A stretch of 64,000 bases of DNA. Source: Ecdyonurus torrentis. Its lineage: Eukaryota > Arthropoda > Insecta > Ephemeroptera > Heptageniidae. Made by a program: the position numbers and the translations under genes. The notes beneath the pieces are model-generated. The model did not search any database, was not told the origin of the DNA, and saw nothing but the letters and a program-made list of their open reading frames with translations. The DNA lies in NCBI GenBank assembly GCA_949318235.1, contig OX439137.1, positions 13,777,291 through 13,841,290 on the forward strand, written 5' to 3'. Shown here in pieces: positions 37,665 through 51,348 of this stretch (positions are counted from its first letter, which is position 1; each line of letters begins with the position of its first letter).

Positions 37665-39672
37665 CTTTCAGCATGATGTCTTCCTCTAATCGGATCTTGC
37701 TGCTGTTCCTCGGGTTCACTCGTGGCAAATCTCAGATGTAATGCCACCTGATTTCTAATCACTGCATCTTCAATCATACATGGTGAACGTCTAGCAGGAC
37801 TACCAGCTGCTGAAGAATAATTTGACCCTTCATCTCCTTCTACTGATCTACGTCCAGATTTTAAAATAGGTCTTGGTTTTTCAATATCCATTTCTTCATC
37901 AGTACTTGTTTTTTTCTTTAAAATTGGTCTTGGTTCATCACCTAAATCTTCAGAACTTTTCTTTTTTAATATTGGTTTTGCAGTTTCATTAATAGAATTT
38001 ATAGATTTTCGTGGTTTAAGTATACCTTGCGGTTCAGGTGAAAATGAACGTTCTTGTTCTAATATTTCATCACGACGTCTTGTTATATTCGTATCCTCAT
38101 CTTGACTGAGTGATTCTTCTAAACTAGAACGTTTCTTTAATATACTTTGCGGACGCGATGAAGAAGATGACGTAATTGACGTCGTTTCCGCGTTGACAAC
38201 TGTTACTGAGATATTATTACTATCATTATTATTATTATGTTTTAATATTGAAATAGGTGTTGTGGATTCATCTAAAGATAATTTTTTAGTTTTTAATATA
38301 GATGATTTACGTCTAGGTTCCAAAGTTGGTGATTCAGATGATTTAATTGGCGATTCACATGTTTTAATTGGAGAACTGGTTGCACTTTTCATTTCATCAT
38401 TTGTTTCTGAGCTTTCATCATGATGATGATGGTGATGATAATTTCCATTACTTAAATCAGAATCAACTTTTAATACTGATATTAATTCATCTAAATTACT
38501 ATTAGAACTTGTTTCATCGCTTGCTTTGCTTGTATTTGCAACTGGACTTGGACTTTTTTCTGGACTCTTACGTTCTAAATTATCATTCTTACTTGCTGTT
38601 CTTTGAATTGGACTCTTAATAGGAGAAGATGTATTTTTCAATGGACTCTTTACAGGAGATGTTGGTGTTTTTACCGGTGGTATCTTCACTGGGTTTTTAC
38701 TTACCGGTAAACTTGATGGTTTTTTAAGTAATAAATTTTGACTTGAAATTTTACGTACGGGACTCTTACTGGGTGATGGACTCTTTTCTTTTGGAGGTGA
38801 TGGACTTTTAGCCTTTGGCGGAGGACTTTTTTCTTTCACAGGAGGACTTTTTTCCTTGGCTGGAGTAGGGCTTTTCTGTTTGGGTGGGGAAGGACTCTTT
38901 ACTCTTGGTGATGCAGATTTTAGTAATTTTTCTTCGTCTATAAATAGATCAGACTTATGTCCATTTGACTTAATTGTAACAGTAAACGTCACTTCGTCAT
39001 TTGATGAAGATATCTCGGAATTATCAGTTTTCTTCTCATTTTCATCAGCATTAAAACAATCTTGTAATTTGGACACTTGGTTAATTATAACTTCATTTAA
39101 TGGTAATTTTGGATGTTCATTCTTTAATTCAGAAGATATCTTATCAGTAGATGAAATTTTATTATTTCCATTATCATTTTCACTTAAAATTCTATTGGAT
39201 TCAGTATTTTCAGTTTCTTTACCAACATTATTTTTAACATCCTTAGATAATAATTTAGTTGAAGACATTTTTGAAGTTAAATTAACACTCTTACTTTTAT
39301 TATTATTAGGCGTTGCTAAACGATCAATTCTTGTTTCAAATTCTTTAGTACGAGCTAATAAAGCATCTACACGTTTTGATACATCACCATTATTTATAGG
39401 TAAAGTTGGCTTCACATCATTATTCGATGTTCGTCGGGGAGATGGATCGGCATTTCGTTTGATATTAGGATTAGTTCTTACGTTACATTGCAAACGTTGG
39501 AAGACACTTGAAGGGGGTTGGTTAGGGTTGGATTGTGACACAGAAGCAGCACGTTGTACCCCACGTACGGATGTATTTTGTGGGGGTGGAGCAGTGCTAA
39601 CACCCATACTAATTGTACGGGAAGCCGCCGTTATTTTACTGCGGCGTCGTGATGTGGTTGTAGTGTTGTCGT
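37665..39672 (-). CDS. SVIL: Supervillin exon F, giant 2-kb disordered exon with KSP and ILK repeats
   Basis: 2,008-bp exon encoding 668 full codons, open throughout, acceptor TGTTCACAG, donor GAAAG|GTAAGA. Chain positions count from the first full codon of exon A. In order: Ser/Arg-rich start; a possible short coiled helix KRVDALLARTKEFETRIDRL (about 320-345); acidic/Ser-rich stretch; a neurofilament-like array of KSPSPPK/KEKSPPP units (about 473-564, plus-strand 38640-38915); a six-His tract (about 634); seven ILK motifs, e.g. SILKKRSSLEE, PILKKKSSED, PILKKKTSTDEE (about 674-831, plus-strand 37840-38310); and a tail ending GRHHAE. It is probably the regulatory, phosphorylation-rich part of supervillin. 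Most residues are not expected to align outside close relatives. Long plus-strand frames at 38193-38423 and 38856-39761 are shadows of this exon. Confidence 0.92.
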
Positions 39673-40802
39673 CTGTGAACACACAACAAAAAATACAACG
39701 TTGGTTATTATATTTTATGGTTATTTCGTTTTTATTTATATATAAAAATAAATTGTATTGATTTATGGAGTATAGAAAATATAAATATACGATCAATAAA
39801 GATAGTAGTAACGGTATTATTACGTCTAATTAAACATTTAACGTGATATAAACAATTTACATAGTGAAGATTGAGAGAGTTCAAACTCTAGTGAACAAAA
39901 CGAGTTTCTTTGTAAGGCGCCTGTATCACGACTGTACCGCAATACATATCGGATCAAATAGTTGCATAACCTCAAGGATACTTTTCTGCAAGAATAAAAA
40001 CTACCGTTCATCAAATTATTACTATTTTGCTAATATAATTACGATGTATTTCACGTGTAATGAAAAATATACTTCTCTAAAAAATTAAAAATTTAAAGTA
40101 ACTTTTTGATGTAACAAAAACAAGTAAAGATTTTTCTTCTCACCAAAGCTAAAATCAATTTCAGCCTTTCTGTTGTTACGAGAAAAAATAAGAAGCAGAC
40201 AAAATTGTCATTTTATTTTTTAAGGAACACGTGTAGCCAAGCAGATAGCATTCAGTAATAAAATTTGACCCAAAGAGAGTTAGAAAAGAGAAAAATCGAT
40301 CAAGATGCGGGAGTTAGTATTTGTGTATACTTCAAAATTTAAACTTACAGACAGAAGCAAAATAAGACGTAATGTCTGTATACTGTATAGCTTCTATGCC
40401 AGACGTTATGTCATATTTTTAATATTTCAAACGTATTTACAAACAATGTTAACTTAGGCGGTGTTTACAAAGACAGGTACATGTGCCAGAGAACAATTTC
40501 TTTTAAGTGTCAGAGAATAAAAATATATTATTAATTTTTTTTAAAAAAGCACACATTTCTTTAGACAATTTAGTTTTTAAAATTGATTTCTATGTATGTC
40601 CTACTTGGGTCTACGTATTTGGAACAAATCTTTGGCAGTTACAGAGGCATTCGGGAAAGACATTAGTCGATAGAAACTATGCCTCAACTACACTTACAAT
40701 AAGGGTTGATATAGGATATTTAAGAATAGGTTTAAGCTTTTGATAGAGGAAGGTATCGACTTAACGTTAATTACCCATTAATATAAAGAAATTTAATGAC
40801 GC

Positions 40803-41145
40803 TTAAAGCCATAGACCACATAAAACAATATGTGCTTTTTAATGAATAAACACGAAATGGGATCTTTAAAACTGATGACAATTTTTACCAGAATGTTAAT
40901 ATAGCCCCACGAGAGAGCGTGAAAAAACTGTAAAGTATGCAATTTGTGTGAAAATTCATGTTTATGACGTCAGAAACATGCAAACGTTAGTATGAAAATG
41001 TTGTGCGGGTCTCATAAATCGAATTTTCTGATCACTGCTACGGGGCTACTGTTGGATTTTGAGACAAACTAATGATATTTTTGTAAATCTCTTCAAGCGT
41101 TTTGTGATATAAATGCTAATGTTTTTCTCTGATCTATTCCTTTAA
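40803..41145. mobile_element. Repeat family TTAAAGCC, copy 3
   Basis: 343 bp beginning TTAAAGCCATAGACCAC and ending GATCTATTCCTTTAA. Terminal inverted repeat of about 16 bp with 3 mismatches. Carries TGACGTCA at 40965. Best full-length member of the family in the window. Confidence 0.84.
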
Positions 41146-43988
41146 TATTTAAAATAACTATAAAATTATATTAGTGAGTCACTCTTTTTAACAAAAGCTA
41201 TTTAAATTTTGATGTTTAAAAATATATGGAAACATTTCTCATATAAAATTGATGTAGGCAACCACAACGATAAAAAAAAGAAAGAAGTTATAAAACAATA
41301 TTGTTATATAGGACGTAATTTTAAACTATAAAAATATTCATCTGGGCAAGTCATAAAATGCCCATACACAGCTGCACCACTCATATAAATACACATAATA
41401 TATTTGAACGTCACATTAAACAAATGGAATATAAATTCTTTCAATGTATACATTATTATAGAACATGTCATATACGCTTTATCCAGTGTGTTTATACCAT
41501 ATATAGAAGAATGATGATTATATATTACAATGTTATGAGATTTATACTGAATTGTTATAATTATTATACACATCTCTTAACACAGAGTTGTAAAAGAGAA
41601 ACGTTGACAATGAAAAATGAATAAACAGATTTATATAATACTTTACAGAAATTTTCTCATTCATTATTAATTTTAAAACTATAAATAGAATTTTGAAACT
41701 TTTGTTACAATTTTTCACTCAATATATTGTGTTAAAAATATTATGTATAATAATTTTCATGACGTAGATAAAAACTGTCTTGATGCAGATAAATATATTT
41801 TATTGACACCGCAGTAAATAATAATACTAAAATTACATTATGATACAAATATGATATACTGTATATTCAATACAATACTAAATATATAAGCATTTGATTT
41901 ACTATATTATAATGTCTCTGCATTTGCTATGAATAATGATGAATATTTTATTGATATAGATGTCAAATACATAGAAAGCCACAGTGTTATGATGAGGGAG
42001 GGAGAGGGAGAGAGAAAGAGAGAATAATTTGAATATCATATTTATTGTGCGAGTAATACCATGTGTAATACCATGAGTAATTTAATGTTATTATTATTAT
42101 TATCACTCTCTCTATATTATGAACTTTATTATATACATATATACACATCAAAATATTATACAAATATTTCATCAAGAAGAATCTAAAACTAATTTAATGT
42201 TACCACGAGGTATTAAATAGTTTATACATCGTAATTTAAATTTTAAATTCTTGTAAACGTTATTGATTACAACTTAACAAATATTTATTTATTTTTATTT
42301 CTTCTATTTATTTTTAATAAAAAAAAACTTATTAATAAATTCATTAATTATAATTGGAGTGTTTTTTCAAGAGAAAATGACGATCACGCCGATATAACAT
42401 GATATACTGTATAACTGACTGTTGATCGTTACTTTAAGTTTAAATCATATGATGCAAGAGGTCAATAAATGAAATACTCGCGTGATACTACTGTTTAATA
42501 TTCACATAATTACCACTTCTTTGCCTACTGTTAAAAAGTTTTACCATACATGCAGCTTATACAAAAAAAAAAAAAAAAAAAAAAAATCAATGTATGCAAG
42601 AAAAATATTAACAGCACATGGGTTTTTTCGTAAAAAAGTAAGACATTTGAAACTATAATATGAAACGATGTAGCACAAATATACGGCAAAACAAAAATAA
42701 TAATAAATAAAGCAAAGAATTGTATTTTTATACTGTTTCATTTCTTTTAAACAAAACAGATTCATGCTACAAATTTATAAGAAACTTTATTAAAACGGGG
42801 AAACAAAAAATCCATTATGGGGTGACAAGGTACCATCTTAACTATCTTTTGAAAGTAATTTATTGAATGAATATTCAATTTACATGACAGAAAATGAACA
42901 TAATAGTGAAATATGGTGTAAATTTATAACAAAAATGTATTACTTGTTTTAGTCTTGTAGAAAGATAATGATAAAATTGCAGTACAATATAACAATTGTA
43001 CTGTACTTGAACTACTTACAAAAAAAAAAAAAAAAAAAAATCTTACTATAAATTTATATAAATTTAAATGCACAATGACTAATATTTGTATTGGTGTATA
43101 GTATACATTGCAAGGTTAATATTGTATGTTAAAATATTATGATAATACGATAATAATAGTGTAATATAAAATTTTGAATACTAATAATGGTAATATTACT
43201 GATTATTGTAATCGCCAAATATAAATAAATAATAAACTACCAAAAACCGGTATAAAATAAGTAAACCTCCAATTTTAGTTTAAAATATAGAACACAAGGA
43301 CATTCCGGATATGAACTAAGTTGAATTTAAATTATTAGCCCGTGTGTGCTTTTCCATTAATTTGGAAAGTCCTTACCTGTCGATAAGACAATGTCTTGAC
43401 TGGGACTGGGATTGGTGTAGCACGATAACACAATATGGCAAGAAAAAAAAATTGTTAGCATCAGAGGTATATATGAATATCTCTATTAAAATAAAAGGTC
43501 AGATTACATTATATAATAATAAAAACTAATTAGCTCTTCTTTTTTTTAATACTTCATAATTAATATGATTTATTATATACTTAATCTAATTTAAATTATA
43601 TCAATATTATATTCAATGTATCGATAACTTTTTTTCCCTTTATAAAAGTCTTGAAAAACTTCTCATCTTGAAAGTTTTACGATGGGAAAAAAAATTGGAT
43701 TATTTAAATCATTATTGTAAAAGAAAAATTAAGATCTCATGGTTGGATTATTTTAATGTATAAAGTGGTTGAAAGATTAATTTTATTCATATATATATAA
43801 TATGAGTTGATATAGATTTTACTTTATATATATGATAAAAACCAACTTCTAAAAGTTAACGAGCAACATCGTTAAAGTATAAGAGATTAATCAAGTATCA
43901 TCATTGGGGGGTATTGATAATAGCATCACGTATAAGATATATAAAATATTATAAGTTAAAGCAGTATAATATAGGGAAACTTATAAAA

Positions 43989-43991
<3 letters not shown>

Positions 43992-44036
<45 letters not shown>
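43992..44036 (+). repeat. Poly-A tract, about 45 bases
   Basis: Longest A homopolymer in the window. Similar runs of 20-39 bases occur at 9310, 11579, 33475, 34614, 35783 (T), 36789, 46272, 48363, 48849, 52068 and 53840. Confidence 0.95.
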
Positions 44037-44038
<2 letters not shown>

Positions 44039-44760
44039 GAATAACGAAAAACAAATATTTGTTTAAAAAGCACATAAGAGTTCTAAATATTTTGAGTATT
44101 ATACAAAATTGAAAGCTTTTTAGGGTAACGAACTTTTCATTAATCAATTTTGCGTCTTATTCAATTTACGTCTTTATTAACTTATGTATAGATATACTTG
44201 TCTTTCAAAGTATATATTTCTCAATTATTATCTCTTACTGTATTTTCTTTATTTTTAATAACTTACAAATGCATTAAAATCATGTTTTATCATTGTTACA
44301 TTTATATATTTTCTAATTTAATTCTGAGAAATAACAAAATTTTGATGTTTTACTTACATTTATAATGCAAGCAAACATACGTATTATTAATACTTTACGG
44401 CACTTTTAGCCTTAAAATTCCTCAAAATGTTTAGAAATTCTAGGGTCTTAAGATTTTTAACACCTTTGGTTGACAGAAGTGTTTTGACGGATCGCACTCT
44501 ATATAAACTTAAATTCGTCTTTTTAATATAGAAAAAGCGAGTATACAATAGTATATACGCGTATTAAATAAATATGTATGTACTTTAAACTATTCAATTA
44601 AATCTATATCCAAAGGCAACAATGCAATCATTAAGATACATCTTAAGATTTAATAAAAATATTTATATATTTTATAAGAAACTTTGTAAAAAAGCACACA
44701 TTAAATGTATACAATGCTGTTTCAAATACACCGGCAAATCGAAATAAAATTGAAAATTAC

Positions 44761-44960
44761 CTTATGTTGAGAGCATTGAATTCTCCACACAAGTTGATTC
44801 AACGTGGTCCATAGACTGACTGACACAGTAAAGTACAACGAGAGAAAAGAGAGGGTTTAACGTGCACATGCTCAATACAACCAATGTTAAATAGAGGGAA
44901 GAAGAAAAAGAGAGAGGGAGGTTTTTGTTGCGCCTGGCGCACGCGGTATATAGTCTCAGA
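44761..44960 (-). promoter_or_regulatory. Candidate internal promoter and non-coding first exon of SVIL
   Basis: On the minus strand, reading toward lower coordinates: a TATATA box (about 44947-44952), a GC-rich patch containing the palindrome GCGCCAGGCGC (44931-44941), a CT-rich tract, then about 150 bases ending CATAAG|GTAATT, a usable splice donor at 44760/44761. The GC-rich patch stands out in the AT-rich intron and resembles part of an NRF-1-type site. Splicing from here to exon F would give an isoform starting at the Met of TISMGV in exon F. All of this is inference; no coding potential is claimed (the short ATG frame here stops before the donor). Confidence 0.25.
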
Positions 44961-44975
44961 TCGATCTAAATAATA

Positions 44976-45051
<76 letters not shown>
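44976..45051 (+). repeat. (TA)n microsatellite
   Basis: About 37 TA units, lying directly upstream (minus-strand sense) of the candidate internal promoter. Confidence 0.95.
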
Positions 45052-45056
<5 letters not shown>

Positions 45057-45842
45057 TTTCTTTTTATTCCTCACTATCATATTGTTCTAAAAACTTCATG
45101 CAGTTCATATTATCGATAAATTATTAAATCTTACAAGCGAAAGTGTTTGTACTTTACATGGAAAGTGAAAATGATATACCTATTATATGGTATAATATCG
45201 TTCATCACGGTTTTAATATGATTATATAAACCATTTTTTGTTGTTTTCTAGCTTCATAAAATTATATCGGAAGGAAAACATATTCTTATGCAATATCATT
45301 ATAATATTTCCTGTTCCTTTTTTTTTTTTGTTTTGTTTTGTTAATGCCTTAGTCTGATGTTTTTTGTATAGACCTGCATATTTACATACAGACATCTTTA
45401 AGTAGGTTCTGTTTATAGAAGTAATAGACAGTATAATTTTGTCAAATACACACTTTAGAAGAAAGCACAATTTTAAGCTTCACTAAGTAAATATGTATAT
45501 TTTTTATGCTTATTTTATTATAAAGAAGTAGGGATGTGCTCCATTTATTTTTGAAATGCAATATTTTTATCTTTAGAAGAACCGGGTATAAAACGATACT
45601 AACCCTATAAATATTTCATTGAAATTTTTTTTTTCATCCTGAAATAACCCTAAAATATTAAACAATCCAACCCAATTTCATCAACTTACTGAATATTTAA
45701 AGTTAAATTACTGTAACAACCATTACATTACTTTGATTTTTTTCTACAAATTAGATATCATCAATAATAAAGCGCATTGAAATTGATATTTTTACATTTC
45801 ATTCTGTATAATTAAATTTGAAACTTATGAAAAAGAATAGTC

Positions 45843-45846
<4 letters not shown>

Positions 45847-45904
<58 letters not shown>
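45847..45904 (+). repeat. (TA)n microsatellite
   Basis: About 28 TA units. Confidence 0.95.
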
Positions 45905-45908
<4 letters not shown>

Positions 45909-46270
45909 ACGCTTAGATTTTATCTACTGCAAAAATCTCATTCAATATTACTTTTATCACATGCAATTTACAGGATTTTTTTATCGTTATCATATCATAA
46001 CCATTATTGAACCACAGAATACTGCTTAAGCTCTAAAAATAGTTTGTTACCATATTATTATTGCCTTTGGCAACTAAAACTATGTAAACTTTGATGAGAA
46101 ACGATATTTTAATTATTTAACATTATTAATTTATGAAGAAATCATATCACAAAATAAATAAATTGCGTGAAAAAGTAATAAACAACAAAAATTTGTGATC
46201 ATTTATTGAAATAAAATGATCTCAAATTTTTGTTTCAAAATGTGTTTGTTTGTTTGTTTCATGTACACAT

Positions 46271-46306
<36 letters not shown>

Positions 46307-47612
46307 CGAAGGTAAAAAGTAACTTTGCATACTTTATGAAAAAGCTCAAATTACACTTTTTAAATACAATTTTTAAATTTAAATTGCTTCAAAACAGTGT
46401 TATTCTAATTATCATAACAAAATTTTTGTAGCAAAAAATTCATATGAAAATATTCTTTCTCTCTCTCTCTCGTTTTCTCTTGCCTGTGTTACATATCTGT
46501 ATCAAAAGAATCTCATTCTCTCTTCTTTTGCTACCTTTTTTTTTCTCTATACATTTTTCTACATTAGAAAAACATCAAAAACAGTAACAGAAAAACAAGT
46601 AAAGCCCACGTAATATACAAGTTTTTCTTTCCTTTTCAGGATCTAATTTAATATAAAAACTTTTGATAAAAAGTTAGGTGACTTTTTCTTACCTTTACCA
46701 TTTTCTACGTTATATAGACATAACATTTTAACTTAAAAAACTAAAGCAGCATGTAGCGTTATTATAATCGATTAACTTTTACTTAAACCAAACGTTCTAG
46801 AAGTTAAAAAAAAAAAAAAAAAAAAAAAGTCCGTATGTTTGTCCACGTCTTTTAATTGAATTTATTTGCTGCACCCCCCCCCCCTCTCTCTTACATAATG
46901 TATACCTTCACAAAAGTTTGGAACAAAAAAGTAATATTTCACATCTACAACTGGCGCAAATACAAAATAATAAAACGTATGGATTACTTTTAACACTCGC
47001 TATATTTAAAAATCACAAGTATCTAAAACAGACAATACATAAAACAGAACATTTTCAAATTACTTTTCAACATATTGATTACTCAATGAATGGTCGCATG
47101 TTATAAATTTAGTATTTTGTCGCGTTTGTTAAACTAGACACTCGGAATAAGTTTTACACATTAAAAACATATATCCTTTTATTGATTGATAGGTAAAAAA
47201 ATTGATAATACTATTTCAATAAAGTTTTCAGTTTGAGATAAAATAATATTTTTTTTACGAAAAGTAAGCACTATTTTTATTTCTTTAAAGAATACCATCA
47301 AAATTTTATTCTGTGTAAAATACGTACAAACCATTAAAATGTTTATGACAAGACTTTAATTAAGTCATTTCAATTGTAATCTTCATTCAAGGAAAAAAAA
47401 ATAATAAAATAAAGTTCTTGTCATAAAAGCTATCGTTATGTCAACACACTAAAAAAAGTTTGTCTATATATTTTTCTGTCCTTCTCATTAATGTTAGTTG
47501 TATTCATTAAAATTATATTATATATAATATATACATTTTTATTTTTATTTAACAAAAACACGCTAATCAACTTAATTTATATAATTTGATAATAACGTCT
47601 AGACGAATTTTA

Positions 47613-47616
<4 letters not shown>

Positions 47617-47701
<85 letters not shown>
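47617..47701 (+). repeat. (CT)n microsatellite
   Basis: About 42 uninterrupted CT units. Confidence 0.95.
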
Positions 47702-47704
<3 letters not shown>

Positions 47705-48361
47705 CGTTTTCATTTAAAGAAGAACTCTCTTAAAAGCATTACAAATAAAGAAAATTTTAAATGAGAAAATTTTAAAGTTCGTTGATATAACTGATAACAT
47801 TTTTTTTTAATTAATGTTTACATAAACTTTTCTGTTCATGAAGTGTTCAAACTGTTCGTAACAAATTTATCGGGTGAAACATTATAACCTCTTTTTAGCA
47901 GTATAAGTCTAAAATATGTTCATTCCCCGTGAGAATAATATAACTTTACATTTTATTTAATTTTTGCTAAAATATTTGCTTCAACATTTTTGAAGTACAA
48001 TTTAAAAATCGATATAAACAGGAAAAAGTGCTTATTATTATTATTTTTTTAAATGGCATGCATAGCAGGAAAAAGGTTACTAAATGTGTTTTCCTTGTTG
48101 TTTTTTTAACGAAGGTTAATGAACAGCTTTAATTTTGTATAATATATACATAGTGGCTATTAGACACGAATATAATTCCACGTATACTTCACACCCCTGT
48201 TTTTTTAGTTTTCTAGAAAGGGATTTCAATTTCACCCAAGTCTGCTTTTACGTGTAATTTTATGTATTTTATAATACGTTTATCCACCGATTGCAGACAT
48301 TGATGAATGACAGAATTATTCAGCAAACGTTTAGTATTTTTATTTTTAATGACTCATTTGT

Positions 48362-48396
<35 letters not shown>

Positions 48397-48843
48397 TATG
48401 ATTACTGACTAACTTTCCTGTAAAATGTATTATATTTTGTATGTATGTAACTATATTTATACAGCATAAGAAAATTTTGTATGTAACTACGTATGTAATT
48501 TCAGTATATAACTGAGCTAAGGCTTGTTTTTGATAGTAAACAATTATGAACTTACGAAAGAAAACTATACTATATAAAATACTATGTGATACTATAAAAA
48601 ACAATTTGCAAATAGATTTAATTATAAAATCAAAGCAATCAGTATGTAAATCATTAAGTTAAATAATTATTAATTATAATGAAATAGTAGTGTAGTGTAT
48701 GCTCTACAATTAGCGTAGTCTATTATATACATAGTCATAATTAATTATAAGTTGTACACGTGGCACATTGCTAAAACCGGAACAAGGTCTCTGTAATGAA
48801 GTATATTATACAATATTTTATTTTCTATGTAATCAATAATAGC

Positions 48844-48881
<38 letters not shown>

Positions 48882-49883
48882 GTTTGAATGTATGAGATGA
48901 TGCTAAAGAAATATAATCCTCTTGTCATTTTATATAAAAATTACTGCAGCAGGTTGACAGTAAAATCTAGAGCACGGGAAAGTACTTTTTTTTTCCTTCC
49001 CCTTTATTTTGAACGATTAAAAACATGGTGATTAAAACTATACCATTATAATACATCGAAGTGATGAGAAAATATCATATTTAAGAACACTACATTGCTG
49101 ATGCATGTACTGTATTCGAGTTATTACTTATTATATTAAATATGAACTTTTGTATAGTATGTAACTATAATAACAGTCATGGTAGAAACTTTGACGTCAT
49201 GATAATTATATAATAAGGAGGTGATACTTGATTTAGATAAGGGTTGTTATTACTGAATTCCAGATAAAATAGTAATTTTTTCGTACAAATGAAATATTAT
49301 GTAAAAATAAGTTGTTTTTTTTGAAAAGAGAAAAGGAATATAAAAGAGATTGGTATATAATTTATATTTTTGAAACGTGTTTTTTAACACATTATTACAT
49401 AATATAACGTTCTTCAAAAGGTTCCAAAAGATTTTTTTTTTAAATGGTTCCTGTTACATAAATTTTAAAATACTTTGTTCATTGCGTCTTTTTCGATTGT
49501 TTTCGTACTATATTTTAGAAACTTTTTATATTTGAAATATATGATACTATAAAATAATTGTTATAAAAAGAGTGAACAATAAGCTCAATATAAGCAAAAA
49601 AGATTGGAACGATTCCCCCCCCCCCCCTCCCAGTAGTAGTATTTATTATTATTATTTTTTTGTGTGCTAGAAATCCGGACTTTAGGTAGTTATTGTTACA
49701 TTACTAAGCTGGGGTTTAAGCTAAGAACTTAAATAAGTAATATTTAGAAGAGACCACAGATAAACATACGAAGAAACACTAAAAATAAAAATTGAATTCA
49801 CTGTCTTCAAAGCTTTTATTTTACAATTTAAAGTCTCATATTTGCACTAATCCAAAGTTTCAAAAGTCGTATTCTTATAATTC

Positions 49884-49951
<68 letters not shown>
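49884..49951 (+). repeat. (GA)n microsatellite
   Basis: Uninterrupted GA array of about 34 units. Confidence 0.95.
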
Positions 49952-49955
<4 letters not shown>

Positions 49956-51163
49956 TAATAGCTGTCACATACTTAATACCTTCGGATGCGAATGGACTGC
50001 GGACATTTATAATGAACCGTCTAAAATATATTCAAAATTACTATTTCTAAGATTATTATAATCCGCAGTAGTCTTGGTGTTTCTTTAAAAATGAAATTTT
50101 ATCAACTATATAGCCACCTTATAGAACTTTTCAAATTGGTCTCAAATTATTACTTTATAATATGGTACCCTTTTAAAACTATAATGTAAAATGATTTATC
50201 TAATATCTTATTTCTTATATTATTACTATAACTCTTTTTATAGATTAATAACAAATATTAATGTAGCATTTATACAATTTATAACTTAGCTAACTTTTTT
50301 TTTTGTCATGCTTGTTCTATATAAAATTTCTAAAGGTATAATATTATATAATTCTATGAAAATAAATTACATAAAATATAAAAAACAAGTACCTTAGTAA
50401 CGACCTATATAGTACACGCGCTGTTCTATCTTTGGTACAAAAAATAAAACTTTGAAAACTTTATAAACTTATAGTAAAATAGTAATAATAAAAAAACTGC
50501 AAAGACCTACATTTAATATAGGTTTCCAGAGCAAAGTCAATATGGTACATTTTATATTATATCCAACACAGAAATAATAAAACTATAATACAATATCTGT
50601 AACAGAATAAAATATCATAAAAGAATATTATTGTCGCAAAACGAAAAGACTATAAAAAAATATTCAGACACGTAAAAACGACGTGCAATATTTAAATAAA
50701 ATTTAAAACTTTATAGTGAAAAACTAATAATAACAATTTTTTTCCTATTGTGTGTCAACAGACATGAAAAAGAGCTTTATGATTTTTAGTATACAGCAAA
50801 ATTGTCAAAACGATATTATAAAGTATTATTATACATTTTCTTCCTCCTCGTATAATCAAAGCTGAAATTTTAACTATAAAGTAAAATTTATAATACGAAC
50901 TTCACGTCTTTATTTACGTAGTTAAGAAAGTGAAAAAAGTAAAAATGTATAATATAATATATAGGGTGGGGTGCGCATGACGTCATTCTGAATGCTTTTC
51001 GATGCTCTTCTTGAGCAATGAATAACATTGCTCAGCATAGGACAAACTTCGTTTTTTTTTGCTACTTTCTTTGGAAAATTAGCATTTTTTTTTTTGTTAT
51101 TGTTATTATTATTTTTCTTGCATACTTGAAACACTAATTCAACCTGTTAACATCATTAATATT

Positions 51164-51348
51164 GAGAGTTTGTAATTTAACGCCTATTTTACACGGGTAG
51201 TTTTAATGAAAGGGTTTAGCTTTCGTGTTACACCGTGTTATATAAGCAGTAAACTGACATTGAAAAGGAGTCCCGGTCGAGCCGAATTCCTTTTCAATGT
51301 CAGTTTACTGCTTATATAACACGGTGTAACACGAAAGCTAAACCCTTT
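51164..51348. mobile_element. Asymmetric foldback with 63-bp perfect arms and 13-bp flanking duplication
   Basis: Arms 51207-51269 and 51288-51350 are exact inverse complements around an 18-base loop. A 43-base single-copy leader precedes the left arm. CATCATTAATATT occurs at 51151-51163 and again at 51349-51361. The uninterrupted family member near 25350 has only one such position, so the duplication is insertion-derived. Confidence 0.78.

Noticed and set aside
38193..38423. 76-residue plus-strand frame
   Set aside because: Shadow of exon F on the opposite strand.
38856..39761. 301-residue plus-strand open frame
   Set aside because: It lies opposite exon F. Its composition is the antisense of Ser/Lys-rich codons, and it has no splice or family support.
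43377..43405. Possible 23- or 29-base exon with donor CAG|GTAAGG
   Set aside because: Neither length is a multiple of three, so inclusion between exons E and F would break the frame. It has no good pyrimidine tract. It could only be a UTR exon.
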